Assembly: GCA_963702175.1 (NCBI GenBank)
Contig: OY969721.1
Coordinates: 1,240,001 to 1,304,000, forward strand
Reading direction: 5' to 3'
Origin: VRUE01 sp963702175
GTDB taxonomy: Bacteria > Actinomycetota > Thermoleophilia > Solirubrobacterales > 70-9
DNA length: 64,000 nucleotides
Position 1 is the stretch's first letter, and each line of letters starts with the position of its first letter. Below are positions 9,084 to 17,317 of the stretch, in pieces. Under the pieces are notes generated by a model. The model saw nothing but the letters and a program-made list of their open reading frames with translations, was not told the origin of the DNA and searched no databases. Both the position numbers and the translations under genes were made by a program.

Positions 9084-10175
9084 CTACTCCTTCTTCCCCG
9101 CGGGGACCTCGATTTCCAGGGCGGCGGCGATTCGGTCCGGGTCTGCCGCCACCCACTCCCGGATGTCAGCCAGAACCTGTCTCGCGTCGCGCTGCGGACG
9201 CCAGTCGTCCAGCCCGAAAAGCCGGGCGCAATCGGAGATGTATATCGGCACGTCCCCCGTCCGCGTCTCGGCGACCGGCTCGATCGGGACCTCGTTGCCG
9301 GTCAGCTCCCGGCAGATCGCTGTCGTCTCCTGCAGCGAGAGGCTGCACTCGCGACCGCCGCCGACGTTCACGGTGCGCCCGTCCCAGCTCTCGGGATCGA
9401 GCAGCTGGCGCTCGACCAAGTCCACTAGGTCCTCGACGTGGAGCAGGTCGCGCACCTGCTTGCCCTCGCCGCCGAAGCCGATGTATGTGAGCGGACGCTC
9501 GAACTCGTGGGCGAGCACCCAGTGGGTGAAGACCCCCTGGTCCACCTTGCCCATCTGCCAGGGACCGGCGATCACCCCGCAGCGGTCGATCACCGCCGGC
9601 ACGCCCTGGCCCGCCCGGTACTCCTCGATCAGCAGCTCGGCCGCCAGCTTGGTCGCACCGTAGAGCGTGCGCGCGCCCTCCAGCGGGAAGTCCTCCGAGA
9701 TGCCTGCCGCGGAGACGCCGGCGACGGGTTGCTCGTCGGCCAGCTCGAAGCGAGTCGGCGCCTCCTCCAGGCGAAGCGACAGCTGCGGCGCGACCGGGTA
9801 GACGCGGCTGGTCGAGAGGAAGACGACGAAGGCGCCGTCGCGGCGCGCCAGCTCGAGGCAGTTGTAGGCCCCGGTCAGATTGGTGTGGACCAGGTAGGAG
9901 GTGTCGCCGTCGGTGCCGCTCATCACCGAGGGCTCGGCCGAGCACTCGATCAACGCCGAGATCTCCGGCAGGCGGGCGAGGTCCTCCGGCTCGCGGACGT
10001 CGCCCTTGACGAACTCGACCCCCGCCTGCTCCAGCCGCGGCAGGTTCAGCTCCGACCCGCGCCTGTAGAGGTTGTCGAGGGCGAGGATCTCCCACTTGGG
10101 GTGGCGGGAAGCGAGGGAGACGGCGAGGTTGGAGCCGACGAAGCCGGCGCCACCGGTGATCAGCAGACGATTCAA
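9084..10175 (-). CDS. NAD-dependent SDR epimerase/dehydratase, CDP-paratose 2-epimerase-like
   Basis: The 363-residue protein starts LLITGGAGFVGSNLA (Rossmann motif) followed by LDNLYRRGSELNLPRL, a stretch characteristic of CDP-paratose 2-epimerase (RfbE) relatives. The active site is intact: STSRVYP and YGATK (YxxxK). C-terminal GKQVRDLLHVEDL and VNVGGG bind the nucleotide sugar. It is the first gene of a two-gene operon with the epimerase at 7996. Substrate identity, CDP-linked or otherwise, is inferred from family only. Confidence 0.88.
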   Translation of the reverse strand: MNRLLITGGAGFVGSNLAVSLASRHPKWEILALDNLYRRGSELNLPRLEQAGVEFVKGDVREPEDLARLPEISALIECSAEPSVMSGTDGDTSYLVHTNLTGAYNCLELARRDGAFVVFLSTSRVYPVAPQLSLRLEEAPTRFELADEQPVAGVSAAGISEDFPLEGARTLYGATKLAAELLIEEYRAGQGVPAVIDRCGVIAGPWQMGKVDQGVFTHWVLAHEFERPLTYIGFGGEGKQVRDLLHVEDLVDLVERQLLDPESWDGRTVNVGGGRECSLSLQETTAICRELTGNEVPIEPVAETRTGDVPIYISDCARLFGLDDWRPQRDARQVLADIREWVAADPDRIAAALEIEVPAGKKE

Positions 10176-10326
10176 GGGTCCGCGACCGTATCAGGCGTCA
10201 GGCCGACCCTGGTGCTGTTCCCTCGGACATCGGCGAAGGGGGAAATCCCCAGCAACCGAGCCCCAGGTCGCAGGCAGGGCCTGCCGCGGATAGGTCCCCT
10301 CCTGGAGTGGCGAAGCTGGGATAGCC

Positions 10327-10346
10327 TCCTCGAATTCGTTCGAGGA
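10327..10346. other. 8-bp hairpin with TTCG tetraloop
   Basis: TCCTCGAA and TTCGAGGA form a perfect 8-bp stem around TTCG. It lies between the divergent epimerase start and the methyltransferase relic, with no T-run on either side. It may be a leftover RNA structure of the decayed gene leader or a transcription barrier. Confidence 0.5.
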
Positions 10347-10360
10347 ACAGATCGTCTGAG

Positions 10361-10501
10361 ATGAGCTACGAGCGCCCCTACGCATGCCCTTCGGCGACAT
10401 CGAGTAGGTGCTCGACCCGGCGGCGGGCTGCGGCGGATTCATCGGTGCCGTGCCAGCCAAGGAAACCTGGGCAGTTCCTGGTCATCGGCCGCAAGAGCTG
10501 A
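10361..10501 (+). pseudogene. internally deleted SAM methyltransferase relic
   Basis: Three short segments of the methyltransferase at 6220-6867 survive in order: the start (MSYERPYA versus MNYERLYS), motif I (VLDPAAGCGGFIGAVPAKETWAV) and the C-terminus (QFLVIGRKS then stop). The roughly 85 and 420 bases that separate these parts in the intact gene are missing, and an in-frame TAG follows the first segment. The relic ends 16 nt before the membrane-protein gene at 10518. That gene is a paralogue of the intact methyltransferase's neighbour, which points to an old duplication of the pair. Confidence 0.88.
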
Positions 10502-10517
10502 ACTAACTTCGGCGACG

Positions 10518-12344
10518 ATGGCGATCAGGCGGGAGAGAGCGGTCCTACTCTCCCTTTGGGGGCTCGGCGCGCTCAGCTGTCTGCTCGGCATCGCAGCGCG
10601 GCCGTCCTTCTCCTACGACACCGACGCCGCCTCCCAGGCGATGGATCTGGTCCGAATCGCCTGCGCCACCAGCCTCGCCGTGACCCTGCTGCTCGGTCCC
10701 GGCCTGTTGTGGCGAGCGAGCGAGGGGGGTCGGGGGCCGAGCCTCGGCTTCCTCGCCCTGCCCGGAATGGCGCTGCTGATCCTCTGCGGCGGCCTTGCCT
10801 GGCTGCTCGCCGGCTCGGTCGACCCGAACCTCTCCTGTTTCATTGTCTTCGGGCCGGTGCTGGGGCTGCTGCTAGGTGGGTTGATCGGGGCCGGCCCGGA
10901 GGACCTGCTCAAGCGCGGTGAGCGCTTCGCCCTGCTGGTCGTCGGCTGCGCGCTCGGCTTCGCGATCGCTCGCGCAACCTGGTCGGGCGGCCCGGACGGC
11001 GAGCTCTACCTGGGCGGCATCTCGCGGACGCTTGAGGTTGGGAACCGCTCCGACAGTCGCATCTCCTACCTCATCCCGCAGCTCGTCCAGCATGACACGA
11101 ACCCGTACAGCGAACTCGGGGCCTCCTACTTCGCTCCCTATAACTTCTCCAGCCGCGGTCCGCTGGCCGGGCTCGCCAGCACCCCGGTCGTGCTGCTCAG
11201 CGGCGGCCGGCCGCCAGAAGGGCTTCCGGAAATATCTTGGCTTCCGTTCGACCCCGAGGGGTTCATGGCCTACCGCCTGGCAATGATGACCTTCGCCGCC
11301 ACGGCGTTCCTCTCGCTCTGGGACCTGGTGTGGCGACTGGGTGGCGCGCGGGCGGCGCGCTTCGCCGTGCTGTTGGCAGCGACCACGCCCTTTCTCATGC
11401 ACGAAATCTGGTTCACCTGGCCAAAGCTGCTGGCCGCCTCCTTCGTGTTGCTGGCAGGCATCTGCGTCATCGAGCGCCGCGCCTTCGCCTCCGGGCTGCT
11501 GCTCGGGATCGGGTACCTGATGCACCCCAGCGCCCTTCTCGCGATCTCCGGCCTCGGCCTGCTTGCGCTCTGGCCGCTGCGCGGCGCCGTCTGGAAGCGG
11601 CCGAACCTGAAGGCCGCGGCCCAGCTTGTGGTTGGCGCGGCCGCGAGCCTGGTCGCGTGGCGCCTCGCCAACGGGTCGCACTACACCCAGGACGCCTTCA
11701 GCGAATACGTGCAGATCGCCGGCGTCGAAGCCAATCCGGCGATCTTCGATTGGATCGCCTTCCGGGCGGAGTCGGTCCTCAACACGCTCGTGCCATTCGT
11801 GCTGCCGATCTTCTTCTCCGACTCGGTATGGATCAACGCCGTAGGCGAAGCCTCGCCGGCCTCGATCCACTTCTTCTTCCAGTACTGGGACGGCCTGCCT
11901 TTCGGCGTTGCGATCGTCTTCTATCCACTCCTGCTCGTCTCCCTGGCAAGGGCGGCTCGGTTGTGGCCGTGGCCCGTGCTCGCCACGATCGTCGTTCCCT
12001 TCGTCGCCTTCACGATTTACTGGGGCGCCTCGCAGACTGGCATGCTGCGCGAGGGCCTGCAAGCCTGGGTACTCGCCCTCTTCGCGGTGGTCGCTCTACA
12101 ACAGGCCCGCACTGGCTTCCGCTGGCTCGGCTCGAAACTGATACGCGCGATCATCTCCTTGCGTGCAGTCGAGCTTGGCGTGGTCGCGCTTGGGCCGGCC
12201 CTCGCCACCAACCACGTCCTGATCAGCGGCACCTTCATCCTCAACGACGTCATCGCGCTGCTCGCGATGCTGGGCTTCGGTGGCGCCTTGGCGACGCTGG
12301 TCTGGAGGACGACGCCCGACCGCCTGAGCACTGAACCCAAATAA
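10518..12344 (+). CDS. polytopic membrane protein, GT-C-like
   Basis: This 608-residue protein has many membrane helices and a large loop around residues 155-260 that includes YFAPYNFSSRGPL. HEIWFTWPKLLAASFVLLA aligns with the WPKLL segment of the paralogue at 4353-6128. It is probably a lipid-linked glycosyltransferase or a polysaccharide-assembly membrane protein. ATG 10518 follows the methyltransferase relic directly; no strong ribosome binding site is seen (only CGGCGA). Acceptor and sugar are unknown. Confidence 0.8.
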   Translation: MAIRRERAVLLSLWGLGALSCLLGIAARPSFSYDTDAASQAMDLVRIACATSLAVTLLLGPGLLWRASEGGRGPSLGFLALPGMALLILCGGLAWLLAGSVDPNLSCFIVFGPVLGLLLGGLIGAGPEDLLKRGERFALLVVGCALGFAIARATWSGGPDGELYLGGISRTLEVGNRSDSRISYLIPQLVQHDTNPYSELGASYFAPYNFSSRGPLAGLASTPVVLLSGGRPPEGLPEISWLPFDPEGFMAYRLAMMTFAATAFLSLWDLVWRLGGARAARFAVLLAATTPFLMHEIWFTWPKLLAASFVLLAGICVIERRAFASGLLLGIGYLMHPSALLAISGLGLLALWPLRGAVWKRPNLKAAAQLVVGAAASLVAWRLANGSHYTQDAFSEYVQIAGVEANPAIFDWIAFRAESVLNTLVPFVLPIFFSDSVWINAVGEASPASIHFFFQYWDGLPFGVAIVFYPLLLVSLARAARLWPWPVLATIVVPFVAFTIYWGASQTGMLREGLQAWVLALFAVVALQQARTGFRWLGSKLIRAIISLRAVELGVVALGPALATNHVLISGTFILNDVIALLAMLGFGGALATLVWRTTPDRLSTEPK

Positions 12345-12441
12345 GCAACTATCCGGTACTGATCGCGAGGGGGCCCCTGGATGCCCTCAGGTCAGCGAAG
12401 CTGGAAGATCCAGCCTCGGGAAGCGGCCGTGCAGCTGGAGG

Positions 12442-13611
12442 TCAGACCCGTCTCAGCCAGCGGCTGATCGCCCGCAGCGGCCGGGTCACGCGCCAGCTCA
12501 GCGTCGACTCGTAGGCGCGCTGGGCTCGCTCCCGCTCGGTCGCCGCCCTCTCCTCCGCCTCCTTGGCCCGCTGCTCACTCTCCCCGAGCAGCGCGTTGAG
12601 GCGGGCGTTCTCACGGGTCAGGGCCTGCACGTCGCCCCGGGCGCGCCACTCGAGCCGGACGAGCCGCGCCATCTCCTCCAGCGGCGCCCGCGGACGCGGC
12701 GGCGGGCTCGCCAGCCGTTCGAGCAGCCCGACCAGCTCCTGAGCATGGACGTTGGCGCGATGGTGGGCTATCACGAGGTCGTGGTTCACCGGTCCCATGC
12801 TCGCCTCGTAGCGGCGCAGGTCCTCCGCCAGCCGCCCGGGGTCGATCGGCCGGTCGGCCCCGCGGCCGCCGATCCCATCCGCCTCGATCGCCGGATAGGA
12901 CTTGGCGGTGACCCAGCCATCGCCGCCATGCCAGTCGTAGACGTACGCGGCGCGGCCGCAGGCCATCGCCTCGAGGATCGAGCGGCCGTAACCGATCACG
13001 ATCTCCGCCCCAGACAGCGCCGGGCGAGTGTCGGTGGTGTCGCCGTCCACGCCGCCGACCCGGGTTAGCTCCAGCCCGGCCTCGGCGCAGGCGTCTTCCA
13101 GCATGCGCCGGCGGTCGGCATGGGGAGTGTTGCTGAGCAGCAGAGCGCGCCGGGCGGTCTCGGGCAGCTCGGAGCGGGGCGCGAACCGCTCGGTGTCGAT
13201 CGGCTGGCGCAGCCGTACGACCTCGACCCCGGCCGCATAGCCTCGCATCCGGTCGGCGACGCGATCGTTCATCGCCACGACCGCGCCAACCAGGCCGTCG
13301 AGCTGTGGCGGCGCCTGCAGGTCGAAGCTCTCGCTGTGGGCGACGAACAGCTGCGGCACATCCGGACAGCGGTCGGCCAACAGGAGACTGACGCCGGCAT
13401 CCTGGACCAGGAAGGCTTCGTAATCGCCGTCGAGCCCAGCCTCGCCTATCACCGAGATGCACCTCTCGCGGGCAACCTCAACGCCGCGCCCCGGCTCCGG
13501 GGAGAAGACAGCCACCGAGTGTCCGAGGCGGTCGAGCTGCTCGGCGACCGTGAACAGATAGGACTCGCTGCCCCCAAGGCCGAGGTGGTTGGTGGCGACC
13601 AGCAGCTTCAC
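12442..13611 (-). CDS. GT-B glycosyltransferase with coiled-coil tail
   Basis: In 389 residues the N-terminal domain begins LLVATNHLGLGGSESYLF, a GT4-like donor/acceptor loop. The C-terminal half carries the GYGRSILEAMACGRAAYVYD block, which resembles the EAMACG nucleotide-sugar site of GT-B enzymes. Residues about 330-370 are a charged coiled coil, and the protein ends with SWRVTRPLRA, a short amphipathic tail common in surface-glycan glycosyltransferases. It lies 12 nt downstream of the secreted glycosidase-like gene and is probably co-transcribed with it. Confidence 0.85.
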   Translation of the reverse strand: MKLLVATNHLGLGGSESYLFTVAEQLDRLGHSVAVFSPEPGRGVEVARERCISVIGEAGLDGDYEAFLVQDAGVSLLLADRCPDVPQLFVAHSESFDLQAPPQLDGLVGAVVAMNDRVADRMRGYAAGVEVVRLRQPIDTERFAPRSELPETARRALLLSNTPHADRRRMLEDACAEAGLELTRVGGVDGDTTDTRPALSGAEIVIGYGRSILEAMACGRAAYVYDWHGGDGWVTAKSYPAIEADGIGGRGADRPIDPGRLAEDLRRYEASMGPVNHDLVIAHHRANVHAQELVGLLERLASPPPRPRAPLEEMARLVRLEWRARGDVQALTRENARLNALLGESEQRAKEAEERAATERERAQRAYESTLSWRVTRPLRAISRWLRRV

Positions 13612-13623
13612 TGGGGTCAGATG

Positions 13624-14823
13624 CTATGGCCGGGCGCGGCCGCCCGTGACCGCAACGAAGGCACGCCAGGCCGGCTTCGGGCTGAAGCCCGTTCCGGCGC
13701 GGAAGAGGCCGACGGAGTCGCAGAAGTTGCACGAGCCGCGCAGGTCCTTCCAGGAGTACCAGTACGTGCTCTTGAGGTTGAGGCGGCCCCGGTTGTCGAT
13801 CAGGTAGTCGTAAGCCCCACGCAGTTCCCGCACCTGGCCATTGATTCCCTGCTCGAAGGCGACGATGTGGGGATCGTTCTGGGAGCCCCAGCCCATCTCG
13901 GTGATGTGGAGGCGGGCGCCCAGGTCGCGGTTGTCGATCACGACTTCCCGGATCTCCTCGGTCAGTTCTTCGAGGTCTTCGACGTGGAAGGCATAGGGGT
14001 GCAGGGCGACCCCGTCGAAGCGGGACTTGATGCCCGGCACCGCGTAGAGGCGGTCGAGGAAGTCGGGTGCGTCCATCCCCCGCCTGCCGGTCTCGTCGGG
14101 ATCGCCGAAGAGGCCGGAGAGGATCACCTCGGCGCCGGGGTCAGTCGACTCGATCGCCGGCTGGGTCAGCTTCAGCAGGCGGGCGTAGCGGCTAGACGAG
14201 ACGGGGAAGGCGAAGTAGAAGAAGTTGGCCTCGTTCCAGACCTGCCAGGCGCGGATCGGCAGTGGGCGCGGTATCACCGGCAGGTAGTTGGGCCCGACCC
14301 CACCCGCTGCTCGTTCCGCCCAGAACTGGCCGCCGGGGCCGTAGCGTTCGACCGCGGCTTTGACGAAGGCGACCCAGGCCGATCGCGCCCGTCCGCTGTC
14401 GACCGGCAGCGTCTGTTCTTTGCGCGCCAGCCAACGCGGCGTGCCGAAGAGGAAGGGCAGGACGCGCAGGCCGTTGCCGGCGATCGTCTCCATCACGGGG
14501 TCGACGCTGCTCCAGTCGTAGGTGCGCTGCGGCGTCGGCTGGATCAAGTGCCAGAGGAAGGGCAGGCGCACGACGCCGATCTTTCCGGCCCGCATGTGCT
14601 GCACGTCGCGGTTGCTCAGCGGCGTCTGGGGCGCGACGCCGAAGAAGGCCGGTGAGGGCTTCGCGCTCGCTTGGGAGACGGGCGCGCCGCTGGTTACGAC
14701 GGGTAGGGCAACGATCGCGCAACCCAGCGCCACGACCAGCGCAAGCAGCAGGATTGGTGTCTTTTTCGCGGACTTCACTCGGTGTGGACGGCGACGGGGT
14801 GATGCGCCGGTCAGCTCTAACAC
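13624..14823 (-). CDS. membrane-anchored glycoside hydrolase clan A-like protein
   Basis: The 399-residue protein has a signal/anchor helix at about 24-45 and a TIM-barrel glycosidase-like domain. Two Glu residues in clan-A positions are visible: WNEANFFYF (acid/base) and TEMGWGS (nucleophile). The paralogue at 17712-18791 shares both motifs, the LHPYA block and the C-terminal CNFCDSVGLFR segment. It likely cleaves or transfers a surface or environmental polysaccharide outside the membrane. GTG 14823 gives the longest form; GTG at 14778 would start with KSAKK and give a more usual signal peptide. Confidence 0.82.
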   Translation of the reverse strand: MLELTGASPRRRPHRVKSAKKTPILLLALVVALGCAIVALPVVTSGAPVSQASAKPSPAFFGVAPQTPLSNRDVQHMRAGKIGVVRLPFLWHLIQPTPQRTYDWSSVDPVMETIAGNGLRVLPFLFGTPRWLARKEQTLPVDSGRARSAWVAFVKAAVERYGPGGQFWAERAAGGVGPNYLPVIPRPLPIRAWQVWNEANFFYFAFPVSSSRYARLLKLTQPAIESTDPGAEVILSGLFGDPDETGRRGMDAPDFLDRLYAVPGIKSRFDGVALHPYAFHVEDLEELTEEIREVVIDNRDLGARLHITEMGWGSQNDPHIVAFEQGINGQVRELRGAYDYLIDNRGRLNLKSTYWYSWKDLRGSCNFCDSVGLFRAGTGFSPKPAWRAFVAVTGGRARP

Positions 14824-14860
14824 CCCGGAGGGAGATTGGTCGCGCCGGAAAGTTAGCGAC

Positions 14861-14895
14861 TCAGTAGGACCCGCCCAGCTTGCGGTGGTCCCAGG
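14861..14895. repeat. copy R1 of the PPOX gene 3' end
   Basis: These 35 bases are identical to 16430-16464, the last codons and stop of the pyridoxamine-oxidase-like gene, in the same orientation. The match begins at the stop codon and ends after GGTCCCAGG, beyond which the sequences diverge. It lies 37 nt upstream of the glycosidase-like gene and bounds the RHH/PIN module on the left. Confidence 0.92.
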
Positions 14896-14981
14896 GGCGG
14901 GGGGAGAGTTTGCTTTGCCTCGGAACTCAAGGAAGCATGCAATCGGCTTCGGCTCTCACGTCGATGTATGGTGTATGGGGT

Positions 14982-15266
14982 ATGCACCGCACCAACATCT
15001 ACCTCGAGGAACGACAACTGCGAGCGCTCAGGGCCATTGCCGAGAGTCGTGGGGAGAGCGTTGCGGCCCTGATCCGAGGTGTCGTGGACCAGTGGCTCGA
15101 CAAGCAGGGAGTCGAGGTCCTCGATCAGGACGAGTGGGAGCGCCGCTTCGGCGACCTGCTCACGCGCGGGCGCCTGCGCAGCCGAGGACGCGAGTTGACC
15201 GAGGCGGATGTCGAGGACGAGGTCGCGCTGGCGGTCCAAGAGGCTCGGGCTGCGCGCCGTAGTTGA
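14982..15266 (+). CDS. ribbon-helix-helix antitoxin
   Basis: This 94-residue protein begins MHRTNIYLEERQLRALRAIA, a beta strand plus helix as in RHH (CopG/MetJ-fold) DNA-binding antitoxins, followed by ESVAALIRGVVDQWL. The C-terminal half is acidic and would wrap the toxin. It precedes a PIN-domain toxin with overlapping reading frames. TATG-rich repeats just upstream (14964-14984) may be its operator. Start ATG 14982 gives the usual RHH N-terminus. Confidence 0.85.
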   Translation: MHRTNIYLEERQLRALRAIAESRGESVAALIRGVVDQWLDKQGVEVLDQDEWERRFGDLLTRGRLRSRGRELTEADVEDEVALAVQEARAARRS

Positions 15267-15681
15267 CACCAACGTCTGGGTGTCGGGCATAGCGTTTCCC
15301 GACGGGCCACCCGGAAAGGTGCTGCAGGCTTTGCGAGCCGGAGAATTCGATGCGGTTGCCTCATGGGATCTTGCCGATGAGATCGTCGAGGTCATGCGGC
15401 GGCCGCGAATCCAAGCGCTCGGCATCGAGGAGGCGGACGTGAGCGATGTCCTGTTCCTGCTCGCGCCGCTGCTGCCCGATGTCGAGGTAAACCTCACCCT
15501 CCGGGACATCGACGACCGGCCGGTGATCTCGGCGGCCGTCGCGGGAGCAGCCGAAGCGGTGATCACAGGCGACAAGGACCTCCACGAGGACCCCGCGACG
15601 ATCGCCTGGCTGAGCGAAAGAGGCATCGCGGTGCTCGGACCGGCGGAGCTGCTTGTCCGGCTTGACGCAGCATCTCAGTAG
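15208..15681 (+). CDS. PIN-domain toxin (COG1569-type)
   Basis: The PIN fold is clear: RAVVDTNVWVSG with the first catalytic Asp, SWDLADEIVEVMRRPRI with the second acidic cluster, and VITGDKDLH with the C-terminal Asp pair. Such toxins are RNases neutralised by the upstream RHH protein. ATG 15208 would overlap the antitoxin by 59 nt and add 14 atypical residues. CTG at 15250, preceded by AAGAGG, gives the family-standard N-terminus and a 17-nt overlap. The last codon and stop (CAG TAG) lie inside repeat R2, so the insertion boundary trims the gene end. Confidence 0.85.
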   Translation: MSRTRSRWRSKRLGLRAVVDTNVWVSGIAFPDGPPGKVLQALRAGEFDAVASWDLADEIVEVMRRPRIQALGIEEADVSDVLFLLAPLLPDVEVNLTLRDIDDRPVISAAVAGAAEAVITGDKDLHEDPATIAWLSERGIAVLGPAELLVRLDAASQ

Positions 15682-15721
15682 GACCCGTCGAGCTTGCGAT
15701 GGTCCCAGGTGGCGACCCGCA
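15675..15721. repeat. copy R2 of the PPOX gene 3' end
   Basis: This 47-base copy of 16430-16476 has three substitutions. It reads, on the minus strand, RVATWDHRKLDGSY then stop. It separates the RHH/PIN module from the toxin-like/DUF2283 module and provides the stop codon of the PIN gene on the other strand. Confidence 0.92.
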
Positions 15722-15800
15722 GCGAAGAGAAACAGCAGTCGTCACAAAGATTTTGCTCCCTGCGCGCAAGCTGTGCGAGGCGAGCAAATAGCGTCGCGTC

Positions 15801-16142
15801 ATGCCGAGAAGCGCAGGGGATGAGCCTCCCAGAGGGGACGAGATCGTTGCGGAAACGACTGACCCCAGCGGCACCCGAGTCGTGCTGCTCGCCCGCATCT
15901 GGCATGAAAAGGTGCTCACCGACCATCCAGAGATGCAATCGCTCGACGATGAGGCGCTCAGGGCTGTCCGGTCACCGGATCACGTCGAGACGGATCAAGT
16001 GCGAGGGGGTCGCACACGCTACTTTGCAAGCGGCGTTGGACCAAGTCGATGGCTGGTCGCGGTCGTAAGCTACGAGCAGGCGCCGGCACGACTCATCTCC
16101 GCCTTTGCCCACCGAAAGGATCCACCGAAGTGGAGCGCGTGA
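15801..16142 (+). CDS. small toxin-like protein beside DUF2283
   Basis: The 113-residue protein has a core with LARIWHEKVLTDHPEM, a basic and polar centre, YFASGVGPSRWLVAVVSYE and a C-terminal ISAFAHRKDPPKW. The His-rich helix followed by a short sheet resembles small RelE/BECR-type RNase folds, and its direct coupling to DUF2283 supports a toxin role. No named family is recognised with certainty. The stop overlaps the GTG of the DUF2283 gene (GTGA). ATG 15801 has no clear ribosome binding site. Confidence 0.7.
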   Translation: MPRSAGDEPPRGDEIVAETTDPSGTRVVLLARIWHEKVLTDHPEMQSLDDEALRAVRSPDHVETDQVRGGRTRYFASGVGPSRWLVAVVSYEQAPARLISAFAHRKDPPKWSA

Positions 16143-16417
16143 ACATCAAGATTGGGCGGATCGTCTTCGATCACGCCGACTACGACGACGAGAATGACGT
16201 GCTGTACCTGCACGTTGGAAAGCCGGCGCGTGGAGAGGGAGAGGAAACTCCGGAGGGCCACGTGATCCGATACTCGCCGGATACGAACCGGGTCGTCGGG
16301 CTGACGCTTCTGAACCCGCGCTTCATCCTCCAGCGGGACGGGCACATCGTCGTGACCATGCCCGAGACAGTCGAAGCGACCGCCGATGACCTTGCGCCGG
16401 CGCTAGCTGCCGTCTGA
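16139..16417 (+). CDS. DUF2283 protein, probable antitoxin
   Basis: This 92-residue protein carries the DUF2283 signature: DYDDENDVLYLHVGKPA, then GHVIRYSPDTNRVVGLTLLN. DUF2283 proteins are usually encoded beside small DUF4258-like or related toxin-like proteins. GTG 16139 overlaps the upstream stop in GTGA, giving tight translational coupling. It ends 12 nt before the stop of the convergent PPOX gene. Confidence 0.82.
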   Translation: MNIKIGRIVFDHADYDDENDVLYLHVGKPARGEGEETPEGHVIRYSPDTNRVVGLTLLNPRFILQRDGHIVVTMPETVEATADDLAPALAAV

Positions 16418-16429
16418 GGCGCCCATCGC

Positions 16430-16476
16430 TCAGTAGGACCCGCCCAGCTTGCGGTGGTCCCAGGTGGCGACCCGCA
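16430..16476. repeat. R3, the parental PPOX 3' end
   Basis: This is the coding end of the intact PPOX gene from which R1 and R2 were copied. It is in direct orientation with both; the three copies start at the same base of the stop codon. Confidence 0.9.
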
Positions 16477-16897
16477 CTGGCTTGAAGTGGATCGCGACCC
16501 GCTTCGGGGCCTGCGCCTCCAGCGCTGCCTTGGCGTCGCCCTCGACCGAGGAGATTCCCTCGGCGTAGCGCAGGGTCAGCTCTTCGGCGAAGCCGAGCAC
16601 GGTCTCGGGGTCGCGGTGGATCTCCGCCTCGGCCTCGACCATGACGCCGCGCAGCTCGCTGTACTCGTGGCCGGTCTCGACCAGCACGGTCGCCCGCGGG
16701 TCGCGCTCCAGGTTGCGCACCTTCTGAGATTTTGCGTAGGTCCAGATCCAGACCTCGCCGTCGCGGGGCACAAACCACATCGGCATCGAGTGAGGCCAGC
16801 CGCGCGGGCCGAGGCTGGAGACGACGGCGATCCGCTCCCCCTCGAGCAGCTCCAGCAGCTCCGCATCACTCAGCTTGATCTGGTCGCGACGGCTCAC
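16430..16897 (-). CDS. pyridoxamine 5'-phosphate oxidase (PPOX) family protein
   Basis: The 155-residue split-barrel protein has LLEGERIAVVSSLGPRGWPH, FVPRDGEVWIWTYAKSQK and NLERDPRATVLVE in the order seen in FMN- or F420-dependent PPOX proteins. It ends RVATWDHRKLGGSY. The substrate is unknown; such proteins reduce or oxidise small cofactors. Start is GTG 16897 with AGGAAAG 10 nt upstream. Its last 35-47 bases are duplicated twice downstream (14861, 15675), each copy bounding a toxin-antitoxin module. Confidence 0.87.
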   Translation of the reverse strand: MSRRDQIKLSDAELLELLEGERIAVVSSLGPRGWPHSMPMWFVPRDGEVWIWTYAKSQKVRNLERDPRATVLVETGHEYSELRGVMVEAEAEIHRDPETVLGFAEELTLRYAEGISSVEGDAKAALEAQAPKRVAIHFKPVRVATWDHRKLGGSY

Positions 16898-17031
16898 GGC
16901 ACTGATTCTTTCCTGAATCGTCTCGCCGTGCGCGCATCTCGTCGCAAGAGAGCCGGTAGCGTCGGGCCGATGACGCCCGGGACACAAGCGCAGAGGCTCG
17001 CAGCCGCGCCGCCGCCGCCGCACACTGCTAT

Positions 17032-17066
17032 CGTACGTACTGATAAATCCAAATACGTACGTACGT
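17032..17066. promoter_or_regulatory. putative Phd-type autoregulatory operator
   Basis: CGTACGTAC (17032-17040) and TACGTACGTACGT (17054-17066) are palindromic repeats 14 nt apart, 18 nt upstream of the antitoxin start and its GGAGG site. Phd/YefM antitoxins repress their own promoter at such repeated palindromes. Confidence 0.6.
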
Positions 17067-17083
17067 CTCTTACGGAGGCCATC

Positions 17084-17317
17084 ATGGCAGTCAGCGCTTC
17101 GAAACTGCGCGCCAACGTTTACCGGTTGCTCGATGAGGTCCTGGAGACCGGGCACCCGCTGGAGATCGAACGCAACGGTAAGACCCTCGTAGTTACGCCG
17201 AAGGAGGAGCAGTCGATTTGGGATCGGCTGCCGCGTCGCGAGGGCGCGATCGTGGGCGACCCTGACGAGCTGATCCACATCGACTGGTCCTCGGAGTGGA
17301 ACCCTGATCCTTATTGA
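17084..17317 (+). CDS. Phd/YefM-type antitoxin
   Basis: In 77 residues, SASKLRANVYRLLDEVLETG and LEIERNGKTLVVTPK match the Phd/YefM DNA-binding fold; the acidic C-terminus with WNPDPY would bind the toxin. ACGGAGGCC lies 6 nt before ATG 17084. The 3' end overlaps the start of the VapC-like gene. Palindromic CGTACGTAC repeats upstream suggest autoregulation. Confidence 0.9.
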   Translation: MAVSASKLRANVYRLLDEVLETGHPLEIERNGKTLVVTPKEEQSIWDRLPRREGAIVGDPDELIHIDWSSEWNPDPY

